Below, piece after piece: positions 35,488 through 46,353 of a stretch of DNA of 64,000 nt. This DNA is from Rhizophagus clarus (taxonomy: Eukaryota > Glomeromycota > Glomeromycetes > Glomerales > Glomeraceae): positions 124,001-188,000 of the forward strand of contig BLAL01000051.1 of NCBI GenBank assembly GCA_015698045.1. The letters run 5' to 3'. The position numbers and the translations under genes are program-made. Each line of letters opens with the position of its first letter. Position 1 is the stretch's first letter. The notes under the pieces are model-generated. The model was not told where the DNA came from. It saw nothing but the letters and a program-made list of their open reading frames with translations, and made no database searches.

Positions 35488-35952
35488 TCACAATTTGGTA
35501 TAAACGCATTCATTAGTACCTTCAAACTTGGTATCAAAAATAATATTCGTATTAACAGGATCATTAGCTTCTGACGGTAAGAAATTTAATACAGATTCAT
35601 TAAAGTTTCCAGCCATAAAAGGACATCCAATTATACTGCAGAAATCTAAATGTTTAATAGACGTTTTACCGCCTAAAGAAAATGATAACGTAATTGTTGC
35701 TCCTTGCTGTATTGCAACTTCATTGACTCCAGTAAATTTTGTAAAGAACCATTTTCCAACAACAATTGGATACGGAATGAAACCAAACTCATTTAATTTT
35801 ATAGGATAATCATAATCGGTGCAATTTCTGAAACCGCTTAACTTATCAATCGATTGGTGATTATATAAGAAGTTCGTAGGATGCTGACTTGCTAAAGCCT
35901 TCATAAAGTAAATTAATAATAGAAAAACAATAAAATTCATTTTTTGCAGCAT
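35488..35952 (-). CDS. Secreted ML-domain (MD-2-like) lipid-binding protein
   Basis: 154 residues from ATG at 35952; a second Met four codons later may also serve. Residues 1-21 form a signal peptide (NFIVFLLLIYFMKALA, cleavage near ASQ). The mature part follows the ML pattern: FRNCTDYDYPIKLNEFGFIP with a first Cys, GKWFFTKFTGVNE, an IQQGATITLSFSLG strand, LDFCSIIGCPF with a Cys pair, and a final TNEC Cys. The usual length of these proteins is about 150-170 residues, so the gene looks whole and intronless. Fungal members resemble PG/PI transfer proteins that bind phospholipids or sterols outside the cell or in vacuoles. The ligand here cannot be told. A homologous frame was not found nearby. 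Confidence 0.72.
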   Translation of the reverse strand: MLQKMNFIVFLLLIYFMKALASQHPTNFLYNHQSIDKLSGFRNCTDYDYPIKLNEFGFIPYPIVVGKWFFTKFTGVNEVAIQQGATITLSFSLGGKTSIKHLDFCSIIGCPFMAGNFNESVLNFLPSEANDPVNTNIIFDTKFEGTNECVYTKL

Positions 35953-37338
35953 TTATTTTTATTCTTTACACAGAACTCTTTATATATAAAAAAGATCAGA
36001 TTATCTGATATTCGACAACACAACTATAATTTTATACGTCATAAATTTATAATAAAAATGATTTTAGGAACGCATAATTGAAATACGAGCGTACAAGATT
36101 AATTGGATAAGTCTTCAAGGAATGCTGAAAGATCTGAGGGATCTAAAAATTACAATACTTTAAATTATTGCTCTTAAAAGTATAGTTACTTATCTTTTTT
36201 CAAAGTTTGAGATTTGGCAAAAGAAGATCTAGTATTATAGATGATTAAATAAAGTAAGAAATTATATAGCTACCCTTAACTGCAGCATGAGTATTAATTG
36301 GATAAAATCTTGAAATTCTGATTGGCTGAATAATTTTATAATTGTGATTTTGATCTTAAAGTTTTACAAGTAACTTCAATAGAAAAAATCAATTTTTTTC
36401 TTTTTTGAAATTTGCTCACGTGAATGGCAAAAACTTTTAATTAAAGAAGAAATATATTTTACTAAATGCTTCAGACTTGCAAGAGTCTAAATTTCAAATA
36501 TTTAACTCTATTCAAATTTTTATTTTGTTACAGAATGGACTGCTTCTATAAACTTAGACTGCTTGGAATTGCACACAAGTAAGGTTGTAAAATTACATTT
36601 TAAGTTACAAGAATTTTTGTGTAATATATTCAATATATGTAGAATTTTTAAAATTATTCTGATTTAAATTATTATACACTATTAAAACAATATATTTTAC
36701 AATTTATATAATTATAGTTATTATAATATTTATTATAAATTACTTATAAGTTACATGTAAGTTACATGTAAGTTACATCAAAATTCTTAAAATTAGCGTA
36801 ATTTTACAACCCTACACACAAGTGCCTAGGATACTCGATTGCAAACATTTTTTGTTCGAGTTGGAAGAAAGTGGATAGTAATTTGATTCAATATGCAACT
36901 AATGAAGATGAATATTAAGTGCAGAGTACGAAAGAAACAGGTTGTTTTTATGTTGTAAACAGTGCTATTGGAACCTGTAGCTGTTCTGTTGGAATAACAG
37001 ACACACTAAATAAATTCATATTTAGTAAATCTTGTAATATAAACCAGCCTAATTTCAAATAAAACAACCAAATTCTTGTGAAAATTAAGCTTTATTACAC
37101 GTTGATCAAAAAAAAATAAAAAAAAGCAATTTACATATTGTAAAACAAAATACTAAATAACTTAGAAACAATTGGTGAAAGCGAATAATTAACGAAGAAG
37201 TATAAAAGTTACAATATGAATAATAATAAATGAGTGTGTTAAAATCTTAATTAAAGCTTAATTTAAAAGAACCATTTTTTTTGTTAAACTTATAAAAAGA
37301 TATCATAAACGCTTTAAATTTAAAACTAATTTAATCGC
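35953..37338. other. Intergenic with one MITE
   Basis: Contains the small MITE listed at 36581-36814. Otherwise AT-rich without supportable genes. Confidence 0.5.
36581..36814. mobile_element. Short MITE with 9-base target duplication, MULE-like
   Basis: Inverted ends share GGTTGTAAAATTAC (left) with the complement of GTAATTTTACAACC (right). The nine bases CACACAAGT occur immediately outside both ends (36572-36580 and 36815-36823), the duplication length typical of Mutator-type elements. Inside is a run of TAAGTTACATG repeats near the right end. No coding capacity. Confidence 0.75.
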
Positions 37339-38088
37339 CTAATAATTAAATTCAAACAATTTTTGTTCACTATCAGAAGTTTTGCCCGTAAAAATAGTTT
37401 CTTTTGACATTACATTATCGTGGTCATAAGAACCTTGAAAATTTCTTAACGTGTTATATTGATCGTTACTGTAAGAAATGCATATATTTTGATGTTGAGA
37501 GTGATGGTAATATATATGAGGGTAATATATATGAGTATAATCAATTGAAAGATCAATATTATTACAAGTATACATAGTATGAAAAGTTGGAAAATTTTGA
37601 AAAGTTGTAAATGAATTTGTTTGTGGTCGTAATTCTTGTTGCATAAATGAATTTGAACTTAAAATAGTAGTCAAATTTGATTTTGTTTGGCAAATTTTTC
37701 TCTTAGACTCATAAACATATCCAGGATTGATATAGCCATGTTTCTCTTTTGCGATCTTTGAAAGTTTTCTATATTCATCTTTGACTTCAGTAGTACATTT
37801 TTTCCAAACTTCACTCGCAAAACCTGATACGGTATGAGTATCTAGTTTTAAATTTCTGATATTATCTTGTAAAAAAGAGCGAAATATTAAAAACATATTA
37901 GGTGGACGAGCAGGTGTATTTGGTTTAGATTTAGAATTCTTAAATAAAAATTTATTTCAAATTTCTTGATTAGTTGGTACAGGAATACATAATTGAGTAC
38001 CATTATTAAAATTTACGATTACTAGACGTTTTTCTAGTACATAAAGAAACGCTTGGATAACGTTAACTTTCAATTTAAGTTTAGACAT
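37339..38088 (-). pseudogene. HMG-box (MATA_HMG-type) protein
   Basis: From ATG at 38088 (MSKLKLKVNVIQAF) the frame runs through VPTNQEI, one TGA, then NKFLFKNSKSKPNTPARPPN and an HMG box: MFLIFRSFLQDNIRNLKL, HTVSGFASEVWKKCTTEV, KDEYRKLSKIAKEKHGY, giving the three helices with aromatic core residues. A Gln/Asn/Ser-rich tail of about 120 residues ends at 37339. MATA_HMG genes are strongly expanded in Rhizophagus and were discussed as possible mating-related regulators; single-box proteins bind DNA. The TGA precedes the box at a site where Arg or another residue is plausible, so it may be a C-to-T lesion. Alternatively translation could start at Met 37896 inside the box, which would truncate it. 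Confidence 0.75.
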
Positions 38089-38175
38089 TAATGTACAGAA
38101 AAGAAATTTTTTTTTCTTGAAATGACGATAAAAAAATATACTGTTATTTATATATTTTTGAAATACATATAGCAA

Positions 38176-38575
38176 TGTTAAGATGAAAATACACTGATGT
38201 CTTTCATCCGATTATTACATAATACTGTATAGCAATTATATTAAATTAATAAACTTATCTCGTTCTGTAACTACCTAATTAATTTTATTGAATAACTTTA
38301 GAGAAGTGGCGAAGGAGAACTTGTTTGAAAACCTGAACTCAGATAATCTAAAGCACTCTTAGAACTTGTTGGACGATAAGAAAAATTCTTTTTTGAACCT
38401 AATAGAGGAAAATGTTAATATACGTAATGATTTAAAACGCATCGAAATTTAATCTTGAAATTAAATGAAAATTCGAGGAAAAAAGAAAATATTATATTAC
38501 AATTTCCTGATTAATATAATGATATCTTCAATTTTTATCATAATTAACGTAATCAATAAATATTTTATTCTACTA
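38176..38575. other. Intergenic, nothing recognised
   Basis: AT-rich upstream flank of the HMG-box gene; no repeats or genes I can support. Confidence 0.5.
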
Positions 38576-39057
38576 CACTACCCTACAATAAATATTCAGA
38601 TTTTACAAATTTTACTTAGTAAAACATAGTAAAATTGATGATTTTCTGGTTGCATAAAAGTCTGCGGATTTTCAGTAAAATCCATCCGAAATTTTTTTAT
38701 TTGAAAGCCAATCAATTATAGCTTTTAAACATATAATCAGAAGTATTCTATCTTTAAAACACAAAAAAATGTTCATATATAAAGCAATAGACAAGATAAT
38801 TTTATATGTAAAAATGCAAAAAACATATAAAAAAATTGATACCTATGTTTTACAATGAGAACATTTTCTTATGTTTAAAAAAAACTCTTTTTTTGTTTCA
38901 ATACTTTAAAACTACAGTTGATCGACTTCAAAATAAAAAAATTTCAGGCGGATTTTACTGAAAATCTGCCAACTTTTATGAATCCCGAAAATCATCAATT
39001 TTACTATGTTTTACTAAGTAAAATTTATAAAATCCGAATATTTATTGTAGGGTAGTG
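38576..39057. mobile_element. MITE with about 130-base inverted repeats and TA target, Tc1/mariner-like
   Basis: Both ends begin CACTACCCTACAATAAATAT and remain about 90 percent alike, by eye, over roughly 130 bases on opposite strands. TA flanks each side (38574-38575, 39058-39059). The middle of about 220 bases is A-rich and non-coding. The TA duplication and short length fit a Tc1/mariner-derived MITE rather than CACTA, despite the CACTA start. Confidence 0.82.
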
Positions 39058-40082
39058 TATTCAATCCTATTTTTTCACCTATCAGAACAAAATTATAAAG
39101 AACATATCATTTGTAGTTTTGCATGATCATTAATCCCTATGTTACAATTTTACCATCAACAGTAAGAGCAGCGTTGTGAAGGGATCCTGCGCTTATATCA
39201 ACATACTGCAATATGAATTAGTATTTAGACTTAAATAATAATTTTATAAAATTAATCACGTGACATTCAAAATGTAAGAAACTATCATTAAAAAGATAAA
39301 AAAATAAGTTTATTATTCCTCTTGATTCAATTTCATCTGTGATCAAATTAAAATCAAACAAATTTTTTTCAAGAGGATTTCCCATATTTTAAGATTCGTA
39401 ATTATTATCTGCCCAAATCTTTATCTCCCTCACAAATGTTTAAATTCATTTTTTCCACATCCTCCAATTTTCATAAATGCATCAGGAGATACATTAACAT
39501 CAGCTCGATAAATTTGTGTAAAAGGGATAGGAAGCAAGAATAAACTTCGTATACTCAGTCAGGTCATGTGATGAAGATCAATAAAGGAAATTTTAATTGG
39601 CCGCCAAGCGATAATTAGTTCACGATCATCATAAATTAAATTTTTTTACAGTTGGGCCAAATCACTGGTAGTTACACAAAGTACGAAATGAGGAAATTTA
39701 AATAAAGCAAATGTCAAATTTATTTGGCTAAAAATTAGTAGGCTTATCTATGTGTGGAAATACAGATTTAAGGGGGTCCGATTGGTATACAAATTACGAA
39801 TTAATGAGTCTGTTTTCAGTCTTATTTCTAATAGAATTTTTTAGCCAATATATGTTTAAAAGCCGCTAGATTTAGTATCGGTTTAAAAACCGCTTGAAAT
39901 CACGTGACTAGAGCCTAAATCGTTTAGCTTTTTTTTGTATGACTATCATTTTTACCATATTTAGACTTAAATATTATACCAGTAATTATACTCCTTTCAG
40001 GATAAATAGAAACTCATCATATAATAAAAAATTTTATTCAAAAAGTCTCCAGTCCTAAAATAATGTTGTAATAATTCTCATT
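39058..40082 (-). other. Gene-poor, with isolated coding-like fragments
   Basis: On the minus strand short segments look protein-like, for example FLLPIPFTQIYRADVNVSPD and FMKIGGCGKNEFKHL near 39560-39430, and NPLEKNLFDFNLITDEIESR near 39385-39320. No complete gene or known domain could be assembled; they may be remnants of a lineage-specific gene. Confidence 0.35.
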
Positions 40083-41176
40083 TTCTAGATTCTAATCTGA
40101 TTTCAGCAGTCATACAATTTTCAAGAATATTTAATAAATTGTTATTTTCTAAATAAACCATATTTTCGAACCTTCTATGTTCAGGATTAATAGTTATTAA
40201 GATCGATTCTTTCAGATTATTATCTTTCAAAAGTCTTTTGGATTTCTTGTTCTTAGATGATACTCCCCATTAAGTCAATTGGATAATTCTCAGAATGATC
40301 ATTTATATAAATTAAGATTTTGCATATAATCAACTAAATTATTGGTTCCAACAAAACTGTTATTATAAGAAACATAATTATTTGGATTATAACTATTAGG
40401 ATATGAAGGCATTTCAGAATTACTTAAAATTCCATAAAAATCGTTCGCTTTCGATGTGTTAGTTCCACTTACTAACATAACTCTAAAAATATCTGAACGA
40501 AAAAACTCAGACAATTCTATTAAATTATCAACAGTCGAAACAACTGAATTATGATTATTATCTAAGTTTAAATATCCACTTTTAACACCTTAACCACCTA
40601 TTAAATCAACTTTCATCATAGTCTCTCCAATCGAATTATCGCCCAAATAACTACTCTCAACACTAATATCAGCTACTGCAACTTCTTCGATCACTGCTTC
40701 ATCCATCGTGACATCAAACAATTAGAATCTACTATTTCATCGTTATTATTCTTATTATTATTATCGCCTGAACAACTACAATCAACACTCTGACCAGCTA
40801 CTATAACTTCTTCAATCACATCTACAATATTATGTATGATTTCTTCAAAGTTAGAATTATCAACAATTATGTTTTTTAAATAAATACCATTTACTTATTG
40901 TCTTTTGAATTGATTATCTTGAAACTGTTGTTTACGTTTTCTACTAACATTATTTTCAATTTCCATTTCCTTATTCTATTCTCTCTCATCATCGGTAAAA
41001 TTTAATTCCACTTCATAACTTTCGGCATCACTTCTTTTGATTCTATTTTGATTATTTAAGAATTCAGTTATAAAATACTCAACTCCGCATTTTTTATAAT
41101 AAATTTCAGTATTTGTTATTTTGAAATATTTAATATCATATTTCTCAATGATTTCACTTATTTTTATTATCGCCAA
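40083..41176 (-). pseudogene. Decayed orphan gene, Asn/acidic-rich product
   Basis: Minus-strand segments in order: MAIIKISEIIEKYDIKYFKI ... ELNFTDDERE (41176-40976), MEIENNVSRKRKQQFQDNQF with a basic patch, IIVDNSNFEEIIHNIVDVIE, VAVADISVESSYLGDNSIGE, SELSEFF-like helix then SGTNTSKANDFYGILSNSEM (40514-40299), and SKRLLKDNNLKESILITINP ... EIRLESRK ending near 40083. Several stops and frame changes separate them. The basic patch SRKRKQ could be a nuclear signal. I do not recognise the family. All pieces keep the same strand and order, so they once formed one gene. Confidence 0.5.
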
Positions 41177-41300
41177 ATATTAAAGGTCCGTGAATTTTAT
41201 AGAATTTTAAAATTTTTTAAGTACATTTTGATAAAATTTAAATTGTTATATTTATATTTAAATACTACCTTACTTTTTGGCAATTGAAAATGTTTGTTTT

Positions 41301-41461
41301 CATACTTGGTAATAATCGAAGTATAGAAACTCAGTTTCTATATCTGATCTTATACATACTTGGTAATAATCGGAGTATAGAAACTTAGTTTCTATTCTTT
41401 GATCTTATACATACTTGGTAATAATCAGAGTATAGAAACTTAGTTTCTATTCTGATCTTAT
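41301..41461. repeat. Three tandem palindromic repeats (inverted fourth copy 41808-41862)
   Basis: A unit of about 55 bases, ACATACTTGGTAATAATC, AGTATAGAAAC, TAGTTTCTAT, TGATCTTAT, occurs three times in a row. Each holds the near-perfect palindrome ATAGAAACTTAGTTTCTAT. A fourth copy lies 350 bases away in the opposite orientation, so 41462-41807 is bracketed by inverted copies. Confidence 0.85.
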
Positions 41462-42043
41462 ATATATTTGATAAACATATTAATAAGCCAAGCCAAAGTT
41501 TATTTATTTATTTGTATAGCGACATATAACTCTTTAACTACATGATGTATGACGAAATTAATCGAAGAAACCCTGCTCTAGATAATTAAAAGCGACCGCA
41601 AAGAATAAATCCTTCGCACGAATCAATTGATGCCCATCACTCACATCACGTGATTCTCAGATTTTTGCAGAGGAATTTTAATATTATGGTTATATTAAAC
41701 AGAATGTTTGTGATTTACGTAAGCAAGTTTACATATTGAGTCACGTAATCTTGATTTAATATTGCATATACAAACTTAGAACTAAATAAATCTACCAATA
41801 TGTAAAAGATCAGAGAATAGAAACTAAGTTTCTATACTCTGATTATTTCCAAATATGTATATTCAAATTTTTTTTTGATAAATCTATATGTGATTTGACA
41901 TTCAAAGGTCTGCTAAAGTATTATCACATGGCACGGACATAAACACTGCATCGCCGATCAACATCAGTATATAAATAGGCGATCCTTTTTAATAAACTAA
42001 AACACGAATATAACGAATATTTTTTCTTTGCTAATTAAAAAAG

Positions 42044-42621
42044 ATGAAGAATTTAAATTGCACCTGTTCAAAATGCTCGCTTTATATCTCAACTGATGAG
42101 ATTAATAATGTTAGAGTTAGAGGAAGATTTATTAAAGAAGCATATGCAATAAACATAAAGATCTAGATTCTAAAGGTTTAGTTATATCTATAAAACTCAC
42201 TTCAAAAGAGAAGAAAAGTTATAATGTTAAGACACTTAATCAGGAGAAATCTTGGGTGAAAGATGTTTATGGGAAATCTGCAAGTTTAATACTGTTGGAA
42301 AATTATAAGATTCAATATTCTCGTAAATGTATTCCATTTAATCCTCTTGATCCTACATTTCTGTCTTCCTCGAATTCTCCTCAGTCGATTCAAGCAGAAT
42401 CATCAACGTCAAGTGATTCGTTCCATAATAAAAATAAAGAAGAGCAGATAAATTATCTTTATAATATCATTCAATATCTTCAAGAAGAGGTCATTAGCTT
42501 GAAGAGAAGGTTTGAACAAATGGAGAAAGGACCTATGGTAGTTAATGTTGAAGATGAGATTCCAATTGAGAGACCAAACAAGAGACCAAAATCAATCAAA
42601 AATAAAAGATTAAATAAGTAG
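42044..42621 (+). pseudogene. Orphan gene with Cys-rich N-terminus and coiled coil
   Basis: Starts MKNLNCTCSKCSLYISTDEI, a CxCxxC knuckle, and runs to FIKEAYA where one base appears to be missing near 42150. It continues KHKDLDSKGLVISIKLTSKE, VKDVYGKSASLILLENYKIQ, a Ser-rich linker, a predicted coiled coil (LYNIIQYLQEEVISLKRRFE) and a basic end (RPNKRPKSIKNKRLNK) resembling a nuclear signal. Total about 192 residues. A zinc knuckle plus basic tail suggests nucleic-acid binding, but I do not recognise the family. With one frame change in an A-rich spot it may be intact in reality. Confidence 0.55.
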
Positions 42622-43046
42622 CTTATTAATTGAATAATACATTGAGACTGATAATTGAAGAAAATATTAAATTTTTTACTATTAATAAATTTTTATTCAT
42701 TTTAATTTTGTTAGAATGATCATTAATTTTATAAATCAGACGCTATGATCAGACGGTGCCATACTTATTATGTATGTCTAGGAGTGTAGCTTAGTTTAGA
42801 ATGCCGGATTAATTTGTTATCCCGTTTCTTTTGATAAAGCTGATAAAAAAATAAAAAAAAAATGTATAAATTTTTGAATGGCAACTGATATTTTATATGA
42901 TATGACCATTACTTATAATAGTAATGATCTTCGAGTTCCTGACGTAATGCGGAGCAATTTGTTGTCTTCATTAACAGGAGCAATCTGTCTTCTTTATATA
43001 TTATATTTTTGATTATACGAATCTTAATCAATAAATCAAAAGAAAA
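42622..43046. other. Intergenic, nothing recognised
   Basis: AT-rich spacer between two small plus-strand genes. Confidence 0.5.
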
Positions 43047-43178
43047 ATGTACTCTGTTAATAATCAAATTGTTGCTTTCACTATCGTTATAATTACATTT
43101 TTATTATTTTTGCTTTTTAAAAACATAGATTTATCTGAAGAATTTTGTACTTCTAACGAACTACTGTGCTTAATTTGA
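43047..43178 (+). CDS. Possible 43-residue single-pass membrane peptide
   Basis: Open frame MYSVNNQIVAFTIVIITFLL ... ending LLCLI, with one hydrophobic segment (about residues 9-26) followed by an acidic, Cys-containing end (LSEEFCTSNE). It lies on the same strand as its small neighbours. It is short, so it could be chance in AT-rich DNA. Confidence 0.35.
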   Translation: MYSVNNQIVAFTIVIITFLLFLLFKNIDLSEEFCTSNELLCLI

Positions 43179-43698
43179 TTAAGGTACTTTTTAAATATTG
43201 CTAAAATAATAGTTAAGTCTTTTAGCTACATTATATTAATTGCTCTTGTTGGATATTTTGATTATACTTTATAAATTTTAATTAGATATGGAAGTAACTA
43301 GTTCGAGTGAAAATCTACACGAGAAACGTTTCTTAATTATAAAATGAAATATAATCAAAGACAAATCAAAATGAAATTTTTTATTTTTAATATGAAACTT
43401 CTCAAGAATTCTATTTAAAATAATAATGATACTAGAAATTTACACAATTCGTATAATTATACCTCTTATCCTTGCTATTCGTATTATGATAGATATAATT
43501 CTGATGAAATTTTCTTTAAATAAACTCTATATTCTTTGGTTTTATTGTTATTATCCGAAATTAGTACAGTATTATATCTTAGTAAATCGAATATTCGCTT
43601 AAATTGAAACGAAAAATAACAAAAAACAAAAATCGGTCGTTTATATAAAATATCGAGCTACACTATAACAGATATGCTAACTCTAATAATTCGCAACA
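43179..43698. other. Intergenic with weak coding remnants
   Basis: Tyr/Asn-rich frames near 43420-43525 (NNDTRNLHNSYNYTSYPCYS-like) may be remnants; not supported further. Confidence 0.35.
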
Positions 43699-44090
43699 AT
43701 GGTTAAAGCTCAATTTAAAAATATTTTATCAACTTTCAAATTAAAACTCCAGCTGGTGAAAATTGGGACTACAGATACGAAGCAGCTTTAAGTGAAAATA
43801 AAAAATGGATTCGAATATTAGCAATTGGGTTCGTTAGTTTATTATTATGTTGTGGATTTTTATTAATAAATAACTCTTATTATAATAATTGTCTGTGTAA
43901 AGTGCAATTAGATGTGATAAATGAACGGATGCATGCTCACAATTTAATTGTTGACAATGCAATTTATTTATTAGAATATCAAATTCAACAAGCGAAAGAA
44001 ATGATGAATATCTATATTAATAATTTAGAAATTGGAATAAATTTATTACCTAAAACTAAATATATAATAATATATAAAGCTAATTTATAA
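43699..44090 (+). pseudogene. Orphan membrane protein with C-terminal helix
   Basis: MVKAQFKNILSTF, then one base out of frame near 43738, QIKTPAGENWDYRYEAALSE, a transmembrane segment (IRILAIGFVSLLLCCGFLLI), and a long amphipathic helix (NERMHAHNLIVDNAIYLLEY, QIQQAKEMMNIYINN) to the stop at 44090. About 130 residues: cytosolic N-part, one membrane pass and a helical domain beyond. Unknown family. It shares a coiled-coil plus single-membrane-segment design with the gene at 45889-46353. The single frame change lies by an A/T run and may be an error. Confidence 0.5.
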
Positions 44091-44324
44091 TATTAATACT
44101 TTCTTTCTACTTATGTATATTAATTATTCGTTTCTACATTATTTTCATTAACTTCATTCATATAATTAATATTTAATAGAATGTTCTTACACATTACTTA
44201 GCGTTAAGTTTAATAAAAATTTCATTCCTATCTTTATATTAGTCGAAGTAAATACATTCATATATTCCCATCTCCATAACTCTAATGTTAGATATTCTGA
44301 GTACAGTATGCTAAATCAGAGTTG

Positions 44325-44445
44325 GGAAATTAGTACAGTTAGTACAGTTTAGTACAGTTTAGTACAGTTAGTATATATAATTATTAATATAAAATTTAGT
44401 ACAGTACAGTACAAGTACAGGGTCAAATTTTACCTAGTACATACA
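44325..44445. repeat. TAGTACAGT repeats
   Basis: About eight copies of AGTACAGT or AGTACAG words, with short spacers. No function apparent. Confidence 0.75.
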
Positions 44446-45888
44446 AATTTACCAACTCTATGTTAAATGCTTCAATTGGTCGAAGATAATTTATTTCATT
44501 TGATTAATACCAACTAAAATTGGTATTCATCGCGGAACAAGTAAGGGTATTATTGTGAGAAAAAGACAACACACAGTTCTAGGCTTTTCTTTATATTCAA
44601 ATAAAGATACGAAACTTATATTTCCAATCAGCTTTAAATTAATGTATTATCTTTTTTTGTGTCTCATGCGAATGATGTAAAAATCGAGATTTGAGTCTTC
44701 TGAATAAATTTCTATTTTCTAATATATACGATTCGCGTCAATCATATTTTGCATTAAGAATAAATGATTCTACCCTTTAACATTTATAATTATAATAGAT
44801 AAATTTTTTTTTACTGAAATTGGTGAAAATGCTTCGTATTAGATGTAAAGTAAGAATTAACTGTAAGAAAGGTTTTTGATTTATTATATCAGACGATACC
44901 TTTATTGCCGATGGAAAAGAGAGTGACTATTTTTATTTTTATTCTGTTTATAGGATGTTAAAGTTATAATAAATATCTAATTAGTATCCAAATCTCTTTG
45001 TATAATAGTTTTTGTGCATTATCGATAATTAATGATGGTGATTTTAGAAGCCTTGCAAAGTATTTAAATTTTACTGATCATGATTTTAGTATTTTGACAA
45101 TTTCTTATAATAAAATAACATGTATATTTTTTAGGGATAATATGTAAGTCGGACTGAGTATTATTATCGATAAAACATTATTATATCTAAATATTTAAAT
45201 TATACTATCATATAGGTTGAATTTGGTGAGAAAAAGAAATTCTCATTGGTAATTGAATTTGATAATAGTGGAGAAATTCTAAATTATTTACGAGTTCATC
45301 ATATCAGCTTTAAACTTTTGATATTCTTAATTTTTCTGTTCAAATTGGAAATGTTTTAAAATGCTTGCAATTACAAAATCTTGTAAACGCTGATCATACT
45401 GTAAGTTATATATTTTTTATTTCCCGCATTTTCCTAAAGAGAAAATAAAATATTTTTTATTAATAGTTTTCCAATAGTGTGCTTTTTCATAATAATACGA
45501 TTATATTATCAACTCTTATTACGAAAAAACATAACAGTAATGACAGGAAAGATCAATTGATATATGTTCTTTCTTGAAGAATTTACTTGAGATTTTTGTA
45601 TTTAATTCCAACGAATTTAATGTCATTTTGAAAAAAAATTTATATGATGCTAAATATTAAATATTTAATTTAATTAATTTATCTTTTAATAAAATAAGTC
45701 AAACATTAATGATTTGGAATATTGTTTTACTTTAGATAATGGAAAACAAAATCAAGTATTAGATGTATTGGAGACAATTAATAAAATAATTAGTAAATAA
45801 TCATAATCAGTACGATTAATTGTCTAATATTTTCACATTGATCCGTCCCTCGAAATGGAAAGTGACGAATACCTTAATATAAATTAGT
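44446..45888 (+). other. Decayed coding-like DNA, no gene called
   Basis: Plus-strand fragments such as KKFSLVIEFDNSGEILNYLR near 45230 and LKCLQLQNLVNADHT near 45358, followed by a GTAAGTT donor, are reminiscent of leucine-rich or F-box-associated proteins that are numerous in these fungi. Frames are interrupted throughout, so I only note them. Confidence 0.35.
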
Positions 45889-46353
45889 TTATATTAAAAT
45901 TCCTTCATTAGATAAATCCCAACCAAATAATAAATACATATAACTATTATTTTGATAAGTTGAACTGTTTATAACGAAATGTCCACGAATGATTAACATT
46001 ATGATGAATAAAATTAAAATAAACACTTGGCATATTAATATTATATTAATACGGCGATTATTGAAATTGCATTTTTCACATTCATAATATTCTAATTTCT
46101 TTTCGAGTTCTGAAACTAATATTTGAAGCTCAATATTGTCGTAACTATACTTAATTGAATCATTTTTGACCTTTTGATAATTAGTTGAAAGTTTAAAATA
46201 ATCAGATTCGCATTTTGCTAGTTCATCGCATTTATTTTTGTATTCTGAATATAGATTTTCATAATGTTCTCTCAAAGAATGCTCAAACAAGTTATTATTA
46301 TAGGTATCACTTTCAATTTCGTTAATTAAATCAAAAAATTGATCATCAGCCAT
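45889..46353 (-). CDS. Coiled-coil, tail-anchored membrane protein, unknown
   Basis: Uninterrupted 154-residue frame. Residues 1-90 are acidic and helical (MADDQFFDLINEIESDTYNN, LREHYENLYSEYKNKCDELA, NIELQILVSELEKKLEYYEC), with heptad-like hydrophobic spacing. An ECEKCNF Cys pair follows, then a strong membrane segment (INIILICQVFILILFIIMLI, about 105-124) and a 30-residue end. This looks like a membrane-anchored coiled-coil protein facing the cytosol. No family recognised. Single exon; ATG at 46353 is the first in frame. Confidence 0.55.
   Translation of the reverse strand: MADDQFFDLINEIESDTYNNNLFEHSLREHYENLYSEYKNKCDELAKCESDYFKLSTNYQKVKNDSIKYSYDNIELQILVSELEKKLEYYECEKCNFNNRRINIILICQVFILILFIIMLIIRGHFVINSSTYQNNSYMYLLFGWDLSNEGILI

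Noticed and set aside
38576-39057. CACTA superfamily membership
   Set aside because: The ends start CACTA, but the flanking duplication is TA and not three bases.
40083-46353. Remnant of a large virus insertion, as reported for Rhizophagus
   Set aside because: No recognisable viral hallmark gene is present; small size, membrane segments and coiled coils alone are not evidence.
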